Assembly: GCA_905181865.1 (NCBI GenBank) | Contig: CAJIZG010000003.1 | Coordinates: 1,095,408 to 1,159,407 of the forward strand | Length of the DNA: 64,000 bases | DNA from: Urechidicola croceus | GTDB taxonomy: Bacteria > Bacteroidota > Bacteroidia > Flavobacteriales > Flavobacteriaceae | Reading direction: 5' to 3' | In this document: positions 25,469-33,394 of the stretch, piece by piece | Position numbering within the stretch: position 1 is the first letter of the stretch | How the letters are laid out: every line of letters starts with the position of its first letter | Translations under genes and position numbers: made by a program | The notes under the pieces: generated by a model | Database searches by the model: none | What the model saw: only the letters and a program-made list of their open reading frames with translations | Told to the model about the DNA's origin: nothing

Positions 25469-26551
25469 ATGACCACAATAAAAGAAATTGCAAAGCAAGC
25501 CAACGTCTCAGAAGGGACTGTTGACAGAGTTCTTCACAACCGAGGTGGTGTTTCAATAAAGACAGAAGAAACGATTAAAAAAATTCTTAAGGAAAATAAT
25601 TTTACTGCAAATCCAATCGCTAGAGCGCTGGCGATGAAGAGTAAATATAAGTTATGTACGTTGATTCCTGGATATGACGCCGCCAACTTGTTTTGGAAAT
25701 CTCCATACATGGGGATTTTAAAAGGAAGTGAAGAGGTTAAAAATTACGGCATTGAAGTTACCAATTTTAATTACAATCAATTTGACCCAAAGTCATATGT
25801 TGATGGATTCAATAATTTAATGGAATTAAATCCATCTGCTGTATTGATCGTCCCTAATTTTGTTAATGAGACGAAACAAATTGTTAAACAATTAGAGAAA
25901 AATAATATTCCTTATATCTTTTTTAATATTGACTTAGACGGGTTTAACAATATTTCTTTTATCGGACAAGATTCACATACCGGTGGCTACGTCGCTGCAA
26001 AATTAATGCATCTGAGTCTTGGAGATAACCCTACAATATTAACGGTTCAAACTCGTATCAACATAAGCAACAGTGGAATTTCAAAAAGAATTGATGGTTT
26101 TAATGATTATTTTATTAAAAATAACATTCCTATTGAACGTTTATTTTTAGATTTTGACAACATTAATAATGTTGACGAATCTGAGGTAGCATTGAATTCA
26201 ATGCTTGATAAAAATAGTCATATTCAAGGAATATTTGTTCCTTCAAGTCGAATTTCAATTATTGCCAATTGCATCAAAAAGAAACATTTAAAGAGCCTTC
26301 AATTGGTAGGGTTTGACAATACACCACAAAATATTAAATGTTTAGAAGAAGATAAAATCTCATTTATTATTTCACAGAAACCTTTTAATCAAGGATTTGA
26401 ATCTATTCATTTACTCACGGATTATTTGGTCAAAAAGAAAAATCCAATTCAAAAAAACTATTCTCCTATTGATATCCTTACCAAAGAAAATGCGCGCTAC
26501 AACGAACGTTTTGAGCTCGAATACGAAAATGAAAACCCTGACTTAAATTAA
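25469..26551 (+). CDS. LacI-family transcriptional regulator
   Basis: A 360-residue DNA-binding regulator. The N-terminal LacI helix-turn-helix (MTTIKEIAKQANVSEGTVDR, followed by VLHNRGGVS) covers about residues 1-50. The rest is a periplasmic-binding-protein-like sensor with a ribose-binding-type fold. A hinge-helix-like segment is present (NPIARALAMKSK). It is divergent from the uronate operon and separated from it by a palindromic operator; the same box lies before susC. The ligand is therefore probably a uronate or a breakdown product of the imported glycan. It is convergent with the plug-domain gene, one base apart, without a visible terminator between them. Confidence 0.9.
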   Translation: MTTIKEIAKQANVSEGTVDRVLHNRGGVSIKTEETIKKILKENNFTANPIARALAMKSKYKLCTLIPGYDAANLFWKSPYMGILKGSEEVKNYGIEVTNFNYNQFDPKSYVDGFNNLMELNPSAVLIVPNFVNETKQIVKQLEKNNIPYIFFNIDLDGFNNISFIGQDSHTGGYVAAKLMHLSLGDNPTILTVQTRINISNSGISKRIDGFNDYFIKNNIPIERLFLDFDNINNVDESEVALNSMLDKNSHIQGIFVPSSRISIIANCIKKKHLKSLQLVGFDNTPQNIKCLEEDKISFIISQKPFNQGFESIHLLTDYLVKKKNPIQKNYSPIDILTKENARYNERFELEYENENPDLN

Positions 26552-26552
26552 G

Positions 26553-27290
26553 TTATTTGGTGTTTGCATTTTTTAGAGTAACAATTACAACACCATTTGC
26601 TCCTCTAGAACCATAAACAGATGCAGCTGCTCCCTTAAGAACACTTATCGATTTCACATCACTAGCTACGATCCCCTCTAAATAACTGTAATCTGTAGCG
26701 AATTCATTGACAATAATTAACGCTGCATTACTGGAATTTACGGATTTACCCCCGCGAATTCTAATTTCCCTACCAACAAATTGAATCTGAGCATATTTAG
26801 CCTTCATCAATTCAATTATATTGGAATAACTTGCATTACTATTTTCATCAAGGTTGTATTGGTCAATTGCTACTGTTAAGTCCTCTGCATTCATATACCC
26901 TCCACCAATGGCAACTTGCTTATCCTTTTCAGTTCCTCCAAAAACTAAATTTACAGATATCGAATCTGATTCCTCATTTATTTTTATCGATTGCGATTTA
27001 AAACCAGGCGCATTAAATAACAATTTATCTTTCTTGAATCGTTCAATGGAAAATCTCCCTAAAGAATCTGTAAAGACCGAAACCTTCCCTTTCTTCGAAC
27101 TAATTTCAGCATTTTCAATCAACATAGAATTAAACGCAGTTACTTTTCCGTACACAAATTTCTCCTGGCCCTTTGCTGGAGAAATACTCAGCAACAAAAG
27201 CAGTCCGAACATTATTTTATTTTCGATTCGTTTTATAACTTTTTTGTTTATTATTGCTATTATCATAAAAATATATTCTGCAGCTACCAT
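26553..27290 (-). CDS. Orphan TonB-plug protein (carboxypeptidase-like domain plus plug, no barrel)
   Basis: A 245-residue secreted protein. After a signal peptide (hydrophobic MFGLLLLLSISPAKGQ, residues 27-42) comes a carboxypeptidase-regulatory-like domain (about 45-115; KFVYGKVTAFNSMLIENAEI) and then a TonB plug domain (130-240) ending in LKGAAASVYGSRGANGVVIV, the same motif as in the SusC plug at 35081. The 22-stranded barrel that should follow is absent, and no remnant of it is present downstream. The upstream start overlaps the isomerase gene by seven bases; ATGs at codons 9 and 27 also give credible signal peptides. The function is unknown. Confidence 0.8.
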   Translation of the reverse strand: MVAAEYIFMIIAIINKKVIKRIENKIMFGLLLLLSISPAKGQEKFVYGKVTAFNSMLIENAEISSKKGKVSVFTDSLGRFSIERFKKDKLLFNAPGFKSQSIKINEESDSISVNLVFGGTEKDKQVAIGGGYMNAEDLTVAIDQYNLDENSNASYSNIIELMKAKYAQIQFVGREIRIRGGKSVNSSNAALIIVNEFATDYSYLEGIVASDVKSISVLKGAAASVYGSRGANGVVIVTLKNANTK

Positions 27291-28171
27291 GCCGATGTTA
27301 CGTCGTTAAAAATATTTAATTGTTCTTTCATTGCTGTAATTCTGTCAACTGGAAACGAGTGAGCCTCTAGTAAAATCCACCCATTATAATTTATTTGCAT
27401 AAAGAGCTTCATCAATTCAGCGTATGGATATTTACCCGTATTCATTTCACGAATGTGGACTGTATCCCCAAACCATTTTTTAACTGAATTAAAATTTGTC
27501 TCCAAACCTGGCTCCCATAAATCTTGATTATTAGAATTCCAACAAATTTTCACACTATCCTCAGTTACTTGCTCAAAAATAGCTTTCATATTTGGTAATT
27601 CCTGAGTTTCTTTACCGTGAACTTCCACTCGAATAATCTGACCTAAATCACTAGCGTATTTTCCAACCTCATTCAATGAAGTTGCAATTTGAGTAATCGT
27701 TTCTTCTTTAGAAACCTCTTTTGGAAATCCATTTGGCTTCACTTTTACTCCGGTAGCACCAATATCGTTACAAAGTTTCAAGTACTCCTTGGTTCCTACA
27801 ATATTCTTTCTCACCAATGCTTGATCTGCATGATGATAATCGAAATTAGAACCATACCCCAAACAAGTTACGTCACTATCTGCAAATTGTTTTTTAACCT
27901 CTTTTCGCTCATAGGCATTCAAACTTATTTCAACGCCATGTAGATGTTGTGTGCGTAACTCGACTCCAAGGAAGCCAGTTTGCTCACAATTTTTAATCAC
28001 GGTTGGTAAATCCCAATCTTTCCCCCATTGGTATGTTACCAACCCTAATTTCATCTTTGTTTTTTTCATCACAGCATATAATGAAATCGGATCTACTAAT
28101 GACAGACCTGCTGTAACTATCGAACTCTTTTTTATAAAATTTCTTCGCGAATTTGTATTATTTACCATCAA
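27284..28171 (-). CDS. Tat-exported sugar isomerase/epimerase-like TIM-barrel protein
   Basis: A 295-residue xylose-isomerase-like TIM barrel with a twin-arginine signal (NSRRNFIKKSSIVTAGLSLV). Barrel hallmarks are MKLGLVTYQWGKDWDLPTVI, GFLGVELRTQHLHGVE, IIRVEVHGKE, VKICWNSNNQDLW, DTVHIREM and GWILLEAHS. It is only distantly similar to the exported isomerase at 16596. It lies downstream of the exported Gfo/Idh gene (74-bp gap with tandem hairpins) and overlaps the plug-domain gene. The likely role is epimerisation or isomerisation of an oxidised sugar in the periplasm. Confidence 0.85.
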   Translation of the reverse strand: MMVNNTNSRRNFIKKSSIVTAGLSLVDPISLYAVMKKTKMKLGLVTYQWGKDWDLPTVIKNCEQTGFLGVELRTQHLHGVEISLNAYERKEVKKQFADSDVTCLGYGSNFDYHHADQALVRKNIVGTKEYLKLCNDIGATGVKVKPNGFPKEVSKEETITQIATSLNEVGKYASDLGQIIRVEVHGKETQELPNMKAIFEQVTEDSVKICWNSNNQDLWEPGLETNFNSVKKWFGDTVHIREMNTGKYPYAELMKLFMQINYNGWILLEAHSFPVDRITAMKEQLNIFNDVTSAW

Positions 28172-28181
28172 TTCTATTTTA

Positions 28182-28222
28182 TATCTACAAGTAGATACAT
28201 GAGTCTAAATAGACTCATGTAT
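28182..28222. repeat. Tandem hairpins between the exported Gfo/Idh and isomerase genes
   Basis: A perfect 12-bp stem ATACATGAGTCT/AGACTCATGTAT with a four-base loop (28195-28222) directly adjoins a smaller hairpin ATCTAC/GTAGAT. There is no T-run on either side, so it is not a normal terminator. It may protect the 3' end or set the ratio of the flanking messages. Confidence 0.55.
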
Positions 28223-28245
28223 TCCATATTTTATCAAGTACTAAA

Positions 28246-29583
28246 TTACACTCTATTTGGAACTTCAAAACCCTTACGATAATTACGCCTAAGCATTTCA
28301 TTCGCCTCTGGATCATTTACAAATGTCTCAGATTGCGGATTAAATGTCAAAACACGCTCTGTTTTATACGCAATATTTCCTAAGTGAGCCAAACCAGATG
28401 ATAAATGTGCAGTTTCTACGGGACCATTCAAAATTGATTTATCTCTTTTGCGGACAGCTTCAATAAAATTAGCAAAATGCCCATCTGTTCCACCTGCACC
28501 TCTATCCATTCCAGAAGCAGTCTTTCCTCCATCGCTACCCGATTGACCAGGCTCTCTATTTTTACCTAAGTACGTTTTATACTTGTCATACCCATCAACA
28601 ACCAACACACCTTTATCTCCATAAAAAATATTCCCCACTGTTGCTCCGCCTTCGTCATTCGTATACCAAGGTCGTACTTCAAATTGAATTATCTTATTCT
28701 CTTCTGGATAGTTATAAACAGACGTAAGTACTTCTGGTACTTCTTTGGCATCATCCCATAAAAATTTACCTCCCATAGACGTGATCTTAGTCGGTAATCC
28801 AACATCTAATCCCCACATACACAAATCAGTCTCATGAATACCTTGATTTCCAACGTCACCATTTCCATAATCCCAATGCCAGTGCCAGTTATAATGCACC
28901 AAATTTCTTGTAAATGGTCGTTTCGGAGCAGGCCCCGTCCATAAATCATAATCTATACCTTCTGGTACAGGTGAAAATCCTTTATCTCCAATACTTGGTC
29001 TATGACGAAATACCAATCCTCTCGCCATATAAACTTTTCCAATATAGCCATCACGCATTAAATTAATTGCCTCTTGCACTGCTGGCGAACTTCTTAATTG
29101 CACACCATGCTGTACAATTCGATCATATTTAGCGGCTGCTTCAACCATCTTTCTACCTTCCCAAATATTATGAGAACCTGGCTTTTCTACATAAGCATCC
29201 TTACCCGCCTGACAAGCCCAAATCACTGAAAGCGAATGCCAATGATTTGGAGATGCTATACTAACAACGTCAATGTCCTTATCATCCATTACCCTTCGTA
29301 AATCTTGCTCCAAATACACATCTTTGTCATATGTTTCTTTAAATGTTGCCCCTCGTTCTTTCAACAAATTCATATCTGGATCACAGAGCGTAGCAACTCG
29401 TACATTTTTTTGAGCCATCAAACTTTCAATATGTGATTTCCCTCTCCCATTCACTCCCAAAACTGCGGCATTAATTCGATCATTTGCCCCAAAAACACTT
29501 GATGAAACAATTGTTGGTGCCATAACTACACCAGAACTAGCCACTGCAGTTTTCTTTAAAAATGTTCTTCTTGAATTTTTCAT
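28246..29583 (-). CDS. Tat-exported Gfo/Idh/MocA oxidoreductase
   Basis: A 445-residue paralogue of the oxidoreductase at 15241, with a twin-arginine signal (NSRRTFLKKTAVASSGVVMA). The Rossmann motif is AAVLGVNGRGKSH, and the EKP motif is DAYVEKPGSHNIWEGRKM. The shared block HYNWHWHWDYGNGDVGNQ fits the GH109-like branch of the family. It should act in the periplasm with tightly held NAD(P). It is first in a group with an exported isomerase and the orphan plug protein. The substrate is unknown; C3 oxidation of a glycoside is possible. Confidence 0.88.
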   Translation of the reverse strand: MKNSRRTFLKKTAVASSGVVMAPTIVSSSVFGANDRINAAVLGVNGRGKSHIESLMAQKNVRVATLCDPDMNLLKERGATFKETYDKDVYLEQDLRRVMDDKDIDVVSIASPNHWHSLSVIWACQAGKDAYVEKPGSHNIWEGRKMVEAAAKYDRIVQHGVQLRSSPAVQEAINLMRDGYIGKVYMARGLVFRHRPSIGDKGFSPVPEGIDYDLWTGPAPKRPFTRNLVHYNWHWHWDYGNGDVGNQGIHETDLCMWGLDVGLPTKITSMGGKFLWDDAKEVPEVLTSVYNYPEENKIIQFEVRPWYTNDEGGATVGNIFYGDKGVLVVDGYDKYKTYLGKNREPGQSGSDGGKTASGMDRGAGGTDGHFANFIEAVRKRDKSILNGPVETAHLSSGLAHLGNIAYKTERVLTFNPQSETFVNDPEANEMLRRNYRKGFEVPNRV

Positions 29584-29756
29584 AATTAATAATTTGTTAT
29601 TTATTTTCTTTTCGTATTCAATTAAAATTTAACTTATCATAAGCTTTCTCAAAGTTTCCAAATTAATCAGTATATATTAGTATTAATAATACTTACATAG
29701 GGCAGTCTCCGTCCAAATTAAACTCTCAAACAACCCATATAATAGTGACCATTTAT

Positions 29757-31610
29757 CTATTCATAAAACTCTATTAATCGCTTACCTGCTCTAATATCAT
29801 ATTCTCTACCTTTCCTTTGTCCAATAACCTTTTTAACCGCTGGCAAGGAAGATTTCGCTACTTCACCTCCAATAATTTCCAAACTGTTTAAGGCGTGAAC
29901 TCTTACCATTAAATTTTCATTACTCAATGCTTCAATCAAAACAGGAATTGCTAAATCTGATTTACCTATGTTACACAAGGCTTCCGCCGCAGTAATACGG
30001 ACATCAGCATTCTGATCTTTCAACAATTTTAAAAGATTATTTTTTGCTGAATCGGCCTCCATACCTAAAATTAAGCAACCAGTCGCACCCCAATATCTAA
30101 CTGTTGCATTTTCATGTTCCATAAATTCCTTTAACTCTCTTAAATTTGATCTATCTCGTAATGTCGCCACATTAGCTGCTTTCAAAATTTCAGGTATACG
30201 ATATGCATTAGAATGAGCAAAATCAAAGGAATATTGGGTAGAATTCTTTGTAGACATCTCCCCTTCAGGCATTAAACCTGTATCGCGAATTTCAGTCATC
30301 CAACGATTCGTTTCTTTACGCATCCGTTCTAGTACTTCTGTATATTTAGAATCACCGGCTAAATTGTTCACTTCCCATGGATCTAAAGTGACATCGTATA
30401 ATTCTTCTGGTGGTTTTTGATTCCAAAAGGCACTCTGCGCTTCATTGCACTCACCTGCCTTAAAAGCATCTTCCCATGATTTACATGATGGTGCCCGCCA
30501 CAAATATTCTATATACTGCCCATAGATTCTATGCGGCATATAATTTTTAATATATCTGAATTTTTTATCCCTTACTGCTCGCACCATATCAATTCGCTCA
30601 TCCATTCTTCCTCTAAACAAATGAACATATTCCCGTGGCGTAGTATCTTGATTTCCCAGAAAGGCTTTTCCGTGCATATATGTTGGTATTTCAACACCTA
30701 CCAAACTCAAAACGGAAGGAGCCAAATCAACAAAACTCACCAATCTATCAATTTTAGAATTAGGTTTTGCGGGAGCCAAATGCTCATATTTTTTCGGAAA
30801 TCTCCAAATCATTGGTACATGTGTTCCAGATTCATATACAAATCTTTTACTACGAGCGATTACTCCGCCATGATCTCCATAATACCCCACTATGGTATTT
30901 TCAGCAAGACCAGCTTCTTCTAATTCAATTAAAATTTCAGAAACCTGCCCATCTAAATCTTCTATTTTATCATAGTACTGTGCCCAATCATGACGCATTT
31001 CTGGCGTATCAGGATGATATGGAGGAAGTGTTACCTTCGCAGGATCATGTCTTAATTTATCATTGGGAATGCTTTTATGAATAGAACTTTCGTGACTAAC
31101 CGTCAAGTTAAATATGGCGAAAAAAGGCTGTCCCTCTTTGCGGTTTTTGTAATGTGCTTCTTTAGAAGATTCATCCCAAACACCTGCTGGTTTTATCATA
31201 TTATAATCTTCCTTTGAATTATTGGATGTATAATACCCTGCCTTTCTTAAATACTCTGGAAAAAATTTAATCGATTCTGGTGTACGATAGGTACTCCTCA
31301 TATTTTGAGTCCCCATAGAAGGTGGATACATTCCTGTGATAATTGTAGATCTGGCCGGAGCACACACTGGCGCATTTGCAAAGGCATTTTCGTATAAAAT
31401 TCCTTCTTTTGCCAATTTATCAAAAGTTGGTGTGGTTGCAAATTCATCTCCATAGCATCCAAAAAACGGACTGTTGTCTTCACTGACAATCCATAATATA
31501 TTTGGTTGTTCTGAATCTCCTACTTGACTTTTAAGTGAATAACAAAGTATAAAAAGTACCAGGCTTACGATTACTTTTCTCATTTGAATATTTGTACTAA
31601 TTACACTCAT
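29757..31610 (-). CDS. Sulfatase (S1 family) with C-terminal HEAT repeats
   Basis: A 617-residue Cys-type sulfatase that removes sulfate esters from glycans in the periplasm. The signal peptide is near the N-terminus (a start at Met10, MRKVIVSLVLFILCYS, gives the better signal). The N-terminal metal site is ILWIVSEDN, the formylglycine site is C83 in APVCAPARSTIITG, and YYGDHGG provides further metal ligands. After about residue 480 come HEAT-like repeats (CLILGMEADSAKNNLLKLLK, ADVRITAAEALCNIG, LMVRVHALNSLEIIGG), which are unusual for sulfatases and may bind a partner or polymer. It forms an operon with the KdgF-like cupin four bases upstream. Confidence 0.92.
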   Translation of the reverse strand: MSVISTNIQMRKVIVSLVLFILCYSLKSQVGDSEQPNILWIVSEDNSPFFGCYGDEFATTPTFDKLAKEGILYENAFANAPVCAPARSTIITGMYPPSMGTQNMRSTYRTPESIKFFPEYLRKAGYYTSNNSKEDYNMIKPAGVWDESSKEAHYKNRKEGQPFFAIFNLTVSHESSIHKSIPNDKLRHDPAKVTLPPYHPDTPEMRHDWAQYYDKIEDLDGQVSEILIELEEAGLAENTIVGYYGDHGGVIARSKRFVYESGTHVPMIWRFPKKYEHLAPAKPNSKIDRLVSFVDLAPSVLSLVGVEIPTYMHGKAFLGNQDTTPREYVHLFRGRMDERIDMVRAVRDKKFRYIKNYMPHRIYGQYIEYLWRAPSCKSWEDAFKAGECNEAQSAFWNQKPPEELYDVTLDPWEVNNLAGDSKYTEVLERMRKETNRWMTEIRDTGLMPEGEMSTKNSTQYSFDFAHSNAYRIPEILKAANVATLRDRSNLRELKEFMEHENATVRYWGATGCLILGMEADSAKNNLLKLLKDQNADVRITAAEALCNIGKSDLAIPVLIEALSNENLMVRVHALNSLEIIGGEVAKSSLPAVKKVIGQRKGREYDIRAGKRLIEFYE

Positions 31611-31614
31611 ACAT

Positions 31615-31968
31615 CTATAAATTATTTATTAAAAAATCTTCACGAATTGGACTAAAAACATCGACTAGAACTCCTGAAGATACACATACAACGCCATGAA
31701 TAGCATTAGGTGGAACAAAAAAACAGTCTCCTTGCTGCAGTAGTTGCGTACTTCCCGAAATAGTGACCTCAAAAGACCCACTTTCTATATAGGTTGATTG
31801 TGTATGCACATGACTATGTTGTTCTCCAATACCTCCTTTTTCAAATTGAACGAGTATCATCATCGCATCGTCATTATATCCAGTTATTTTTCGCTTAATC
31901 CCTGCACCCACTTCCTCCCATTCTTGCTCTGAACTCTTAAGTAAAGAATCACTTTTAAATTGCATCAT
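31615..31968 (-). CDS. kdgF: KdgF-like cupin, unsaturated-uronate processing
   Basis: A 117-residue single-domain cupin that closely resembles KdgF, which speeds conversion of 4,5-unsaturated uronates from polysaccharide lyases to the linear 5-keto form. Candidate metal ligands are H51, H53, Q57 and H91, and the KdgF-type C-terminal DVFSPIREDF (D103, F105, R109) is intact. GYNDDAMMILVQFEKGGIG is also typical. It lies between the CE15 esterase and the sulfatase with gaps of nine and four bases. Its presence implies that unsaturated uronates from a lyase encoded elsewhere reach the cell. Confidence 0.82.
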   Translation of the reverse strand: MMQFKSDSLLKSSEQEWEEVGAGIKRKITGYNDDAMMILVQFEKGGIGEQHSHVHTQSTYIESGSFEVTISGSTQLLQQGDCFFVPPNAIHGVVCVSSGVLVDVFSPIREDFLINNL

Positions 31969-31977
31969 TTTATTTTT

Positions 31978-33243
31978 TTAATATAAATGTTTATTTGCGA
32001 ATTGAATATATTGCTCCCAATCAAAATCTGTAACATCGTGCTTTCCTGTTCGAATATGATACCCAATATCATTATGAATTGGTTGATTAACTTTTGGTAT
32101 CTCTGAAGAAATAATCCCTTTCTTTCCAAATAAATTATATACTGGAGATGCATAATACCCCGATAAAAACTCTCCTTTAGGATCTGCCCATTTATCATCT
32201 TGGGCACTGGCAATATACACAGGTCTCGGAGCCATTAAGCTAATGAGCATATGTTGATCAACAGGTAATTCATCTACTTTATCGTTATAATATTTATAGT
32301 TTTCGTTACACCAATGTGGAAAACTAGTATTCATTATTTTTACGGTCTCACCAATACTTCTTCTGGAAAGTGCCGCACCGCCACATCCCGAATTATTTGA
32401 AATCACCACAGCAAACCTTTGATCCGTTGCTCCGGCCCACAAAGAGGTTTTTCCAAGTCGTGAATGCCCCATTACTATAACTTTAGAGTTATCAATATCA
32501 GCATCTTTTTCAAAATAATCCATCGCTTTAGTTAATCCCCAAGCCCATGCCGAAATTGAACCCCATTCGTTTGATTTTGGTTTCGACTGGTTGGTGTCAT
32601 AAAATAAAGGATGTATACCATCAGAGAAATCATTTTTATCTGGATCTACCTCTCCATAGTAGATGGTAGCGATTCCATAGCCAGCTTCAATAATTTTATC
32701 AACAGCCCATCGATAGGTTCTTATGCCTCGAGAGTTTTCAGAAGCCTTGTGATTTTTAATCCCAAATTTTTCATTATTACCCACCCAAGAATTAGTTATA
32801 AAAACTTCTTTTTCGTTAACAATGGTATGATTACCGTAAAAATTGTACCCCACAAATAGTGGTGCTCTTTTATTATTTTTTGGAATATATATAAGAATGT
32901 TAATATCCAATTCTTTATTATTCTTGCTGAATTTCAAAACCACTTGCTTTCTAATCGCGGTATCATCCATTGCATGATCGTCTGATTCAGCCACTTTATA
33001 AGAGGTCATGTTCAAGGCTCCAGGAATTTTACCATATACTTTTTCTTCAAAAAGGTTTAAAATTTCCGGCCTTCTCTTTTCTTCCCATTCGCTAATGCTA
33101 CTAATTTTATTGCCGTTTTCCATTTCGAGGGCAACAGGCAGTGTGAATTCAGGAATTTTAGATTCATCGTAATTCACAATACGCTGTGCATTCGTGCTAT
33201 AACAAAGGAATATACACGCAATAAACACTATTTTTTTCATCAT
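31978..33243 (-). CDS. Glucuronoyl esterase-like carbohydrate esterase (CE15)
   Basis: A 421-residue secreted alpha/beta hydrolase (signal peptide ending in YSTNAQ). It matches bacterial CE15 enzymes, which hydrolyse ester links to glucuronic acid: nucleophile S261 in VMGHSRLGKTSLWAGATD, the conserved NNSGCGGAALSRR, and the probable catalytic H402 in GYHIRTGKHDVTDFDW. GYNFYGNHT and APRPVYIASAQDDKWADP are further family blocks. It opens the operon with kdgF and the sulfatase. Its substrate may be a methyl or other ester of a uronic acid in an algal glycan; classic CE15 enzymes act on lignin-glucuronoxylan, which need not apply here. Confidence 0.85.
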   Translation of the reverse strand: MMKKIVFIACIFLCYSTNAQRIVNYDESKIPEFTLPVALEMENGNKISSISEWEEKRRPEILNLFEEKVYGKIPGALNMTSYKVAESDDHAMDDTAIRKQVVLKFSKNNKELDINILIYIPKNNKRAPLFVGYNFYGNHTIVNEKEVFITNSWVGNNEKFGIKNHKASENSRGIRTYRWAVDKIIEAGYGIATIYYGEVDPDKNDFSDGIHPLFYDTNQSKPKSNEWGSISAWAWGLTKAMDYFEKDADIDNSKVIVMGHSRLGKTSLWAGATDQRFAVVISNNSGCGGAALSRRSIGETVKIMNTSFPHWCNENYKYYNDKVDELPVDQHMLISLMAPRPVYIASAQDDKWADPKGEFLSGYYASPVYNLFGKKGIISSEIPKVNQPIHNDIGYHIRTGKHDVTDFDWEQYIQFANKHLY

Positions 33244-33331
33244 AATTAGCCTATAAAATTGTGATCATTAAACATCCAATAAATATCGTAAAATATCTCG
33301 TACTACTATAAAAATCAAGTGATTATTAAAT

Positions 33332-33365
33332 AAAAAAAGGTCACTAAATAAATTAATGACCTTTT
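33332..33365 (-). terminator. Rho-independent terminator downstream of susD
   Basis: Read on the minus strand, the stem AAAAGGTCA with a 13-base loop and TGACCTTTT is followed by more T residues. It lies 30 bases after the susD stop and separates susCD from the esterase operon. Confidence 0.75.
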
Positions 33366-33394
33366 CTCCTAATAAAACTTAATAAACTTATTCT

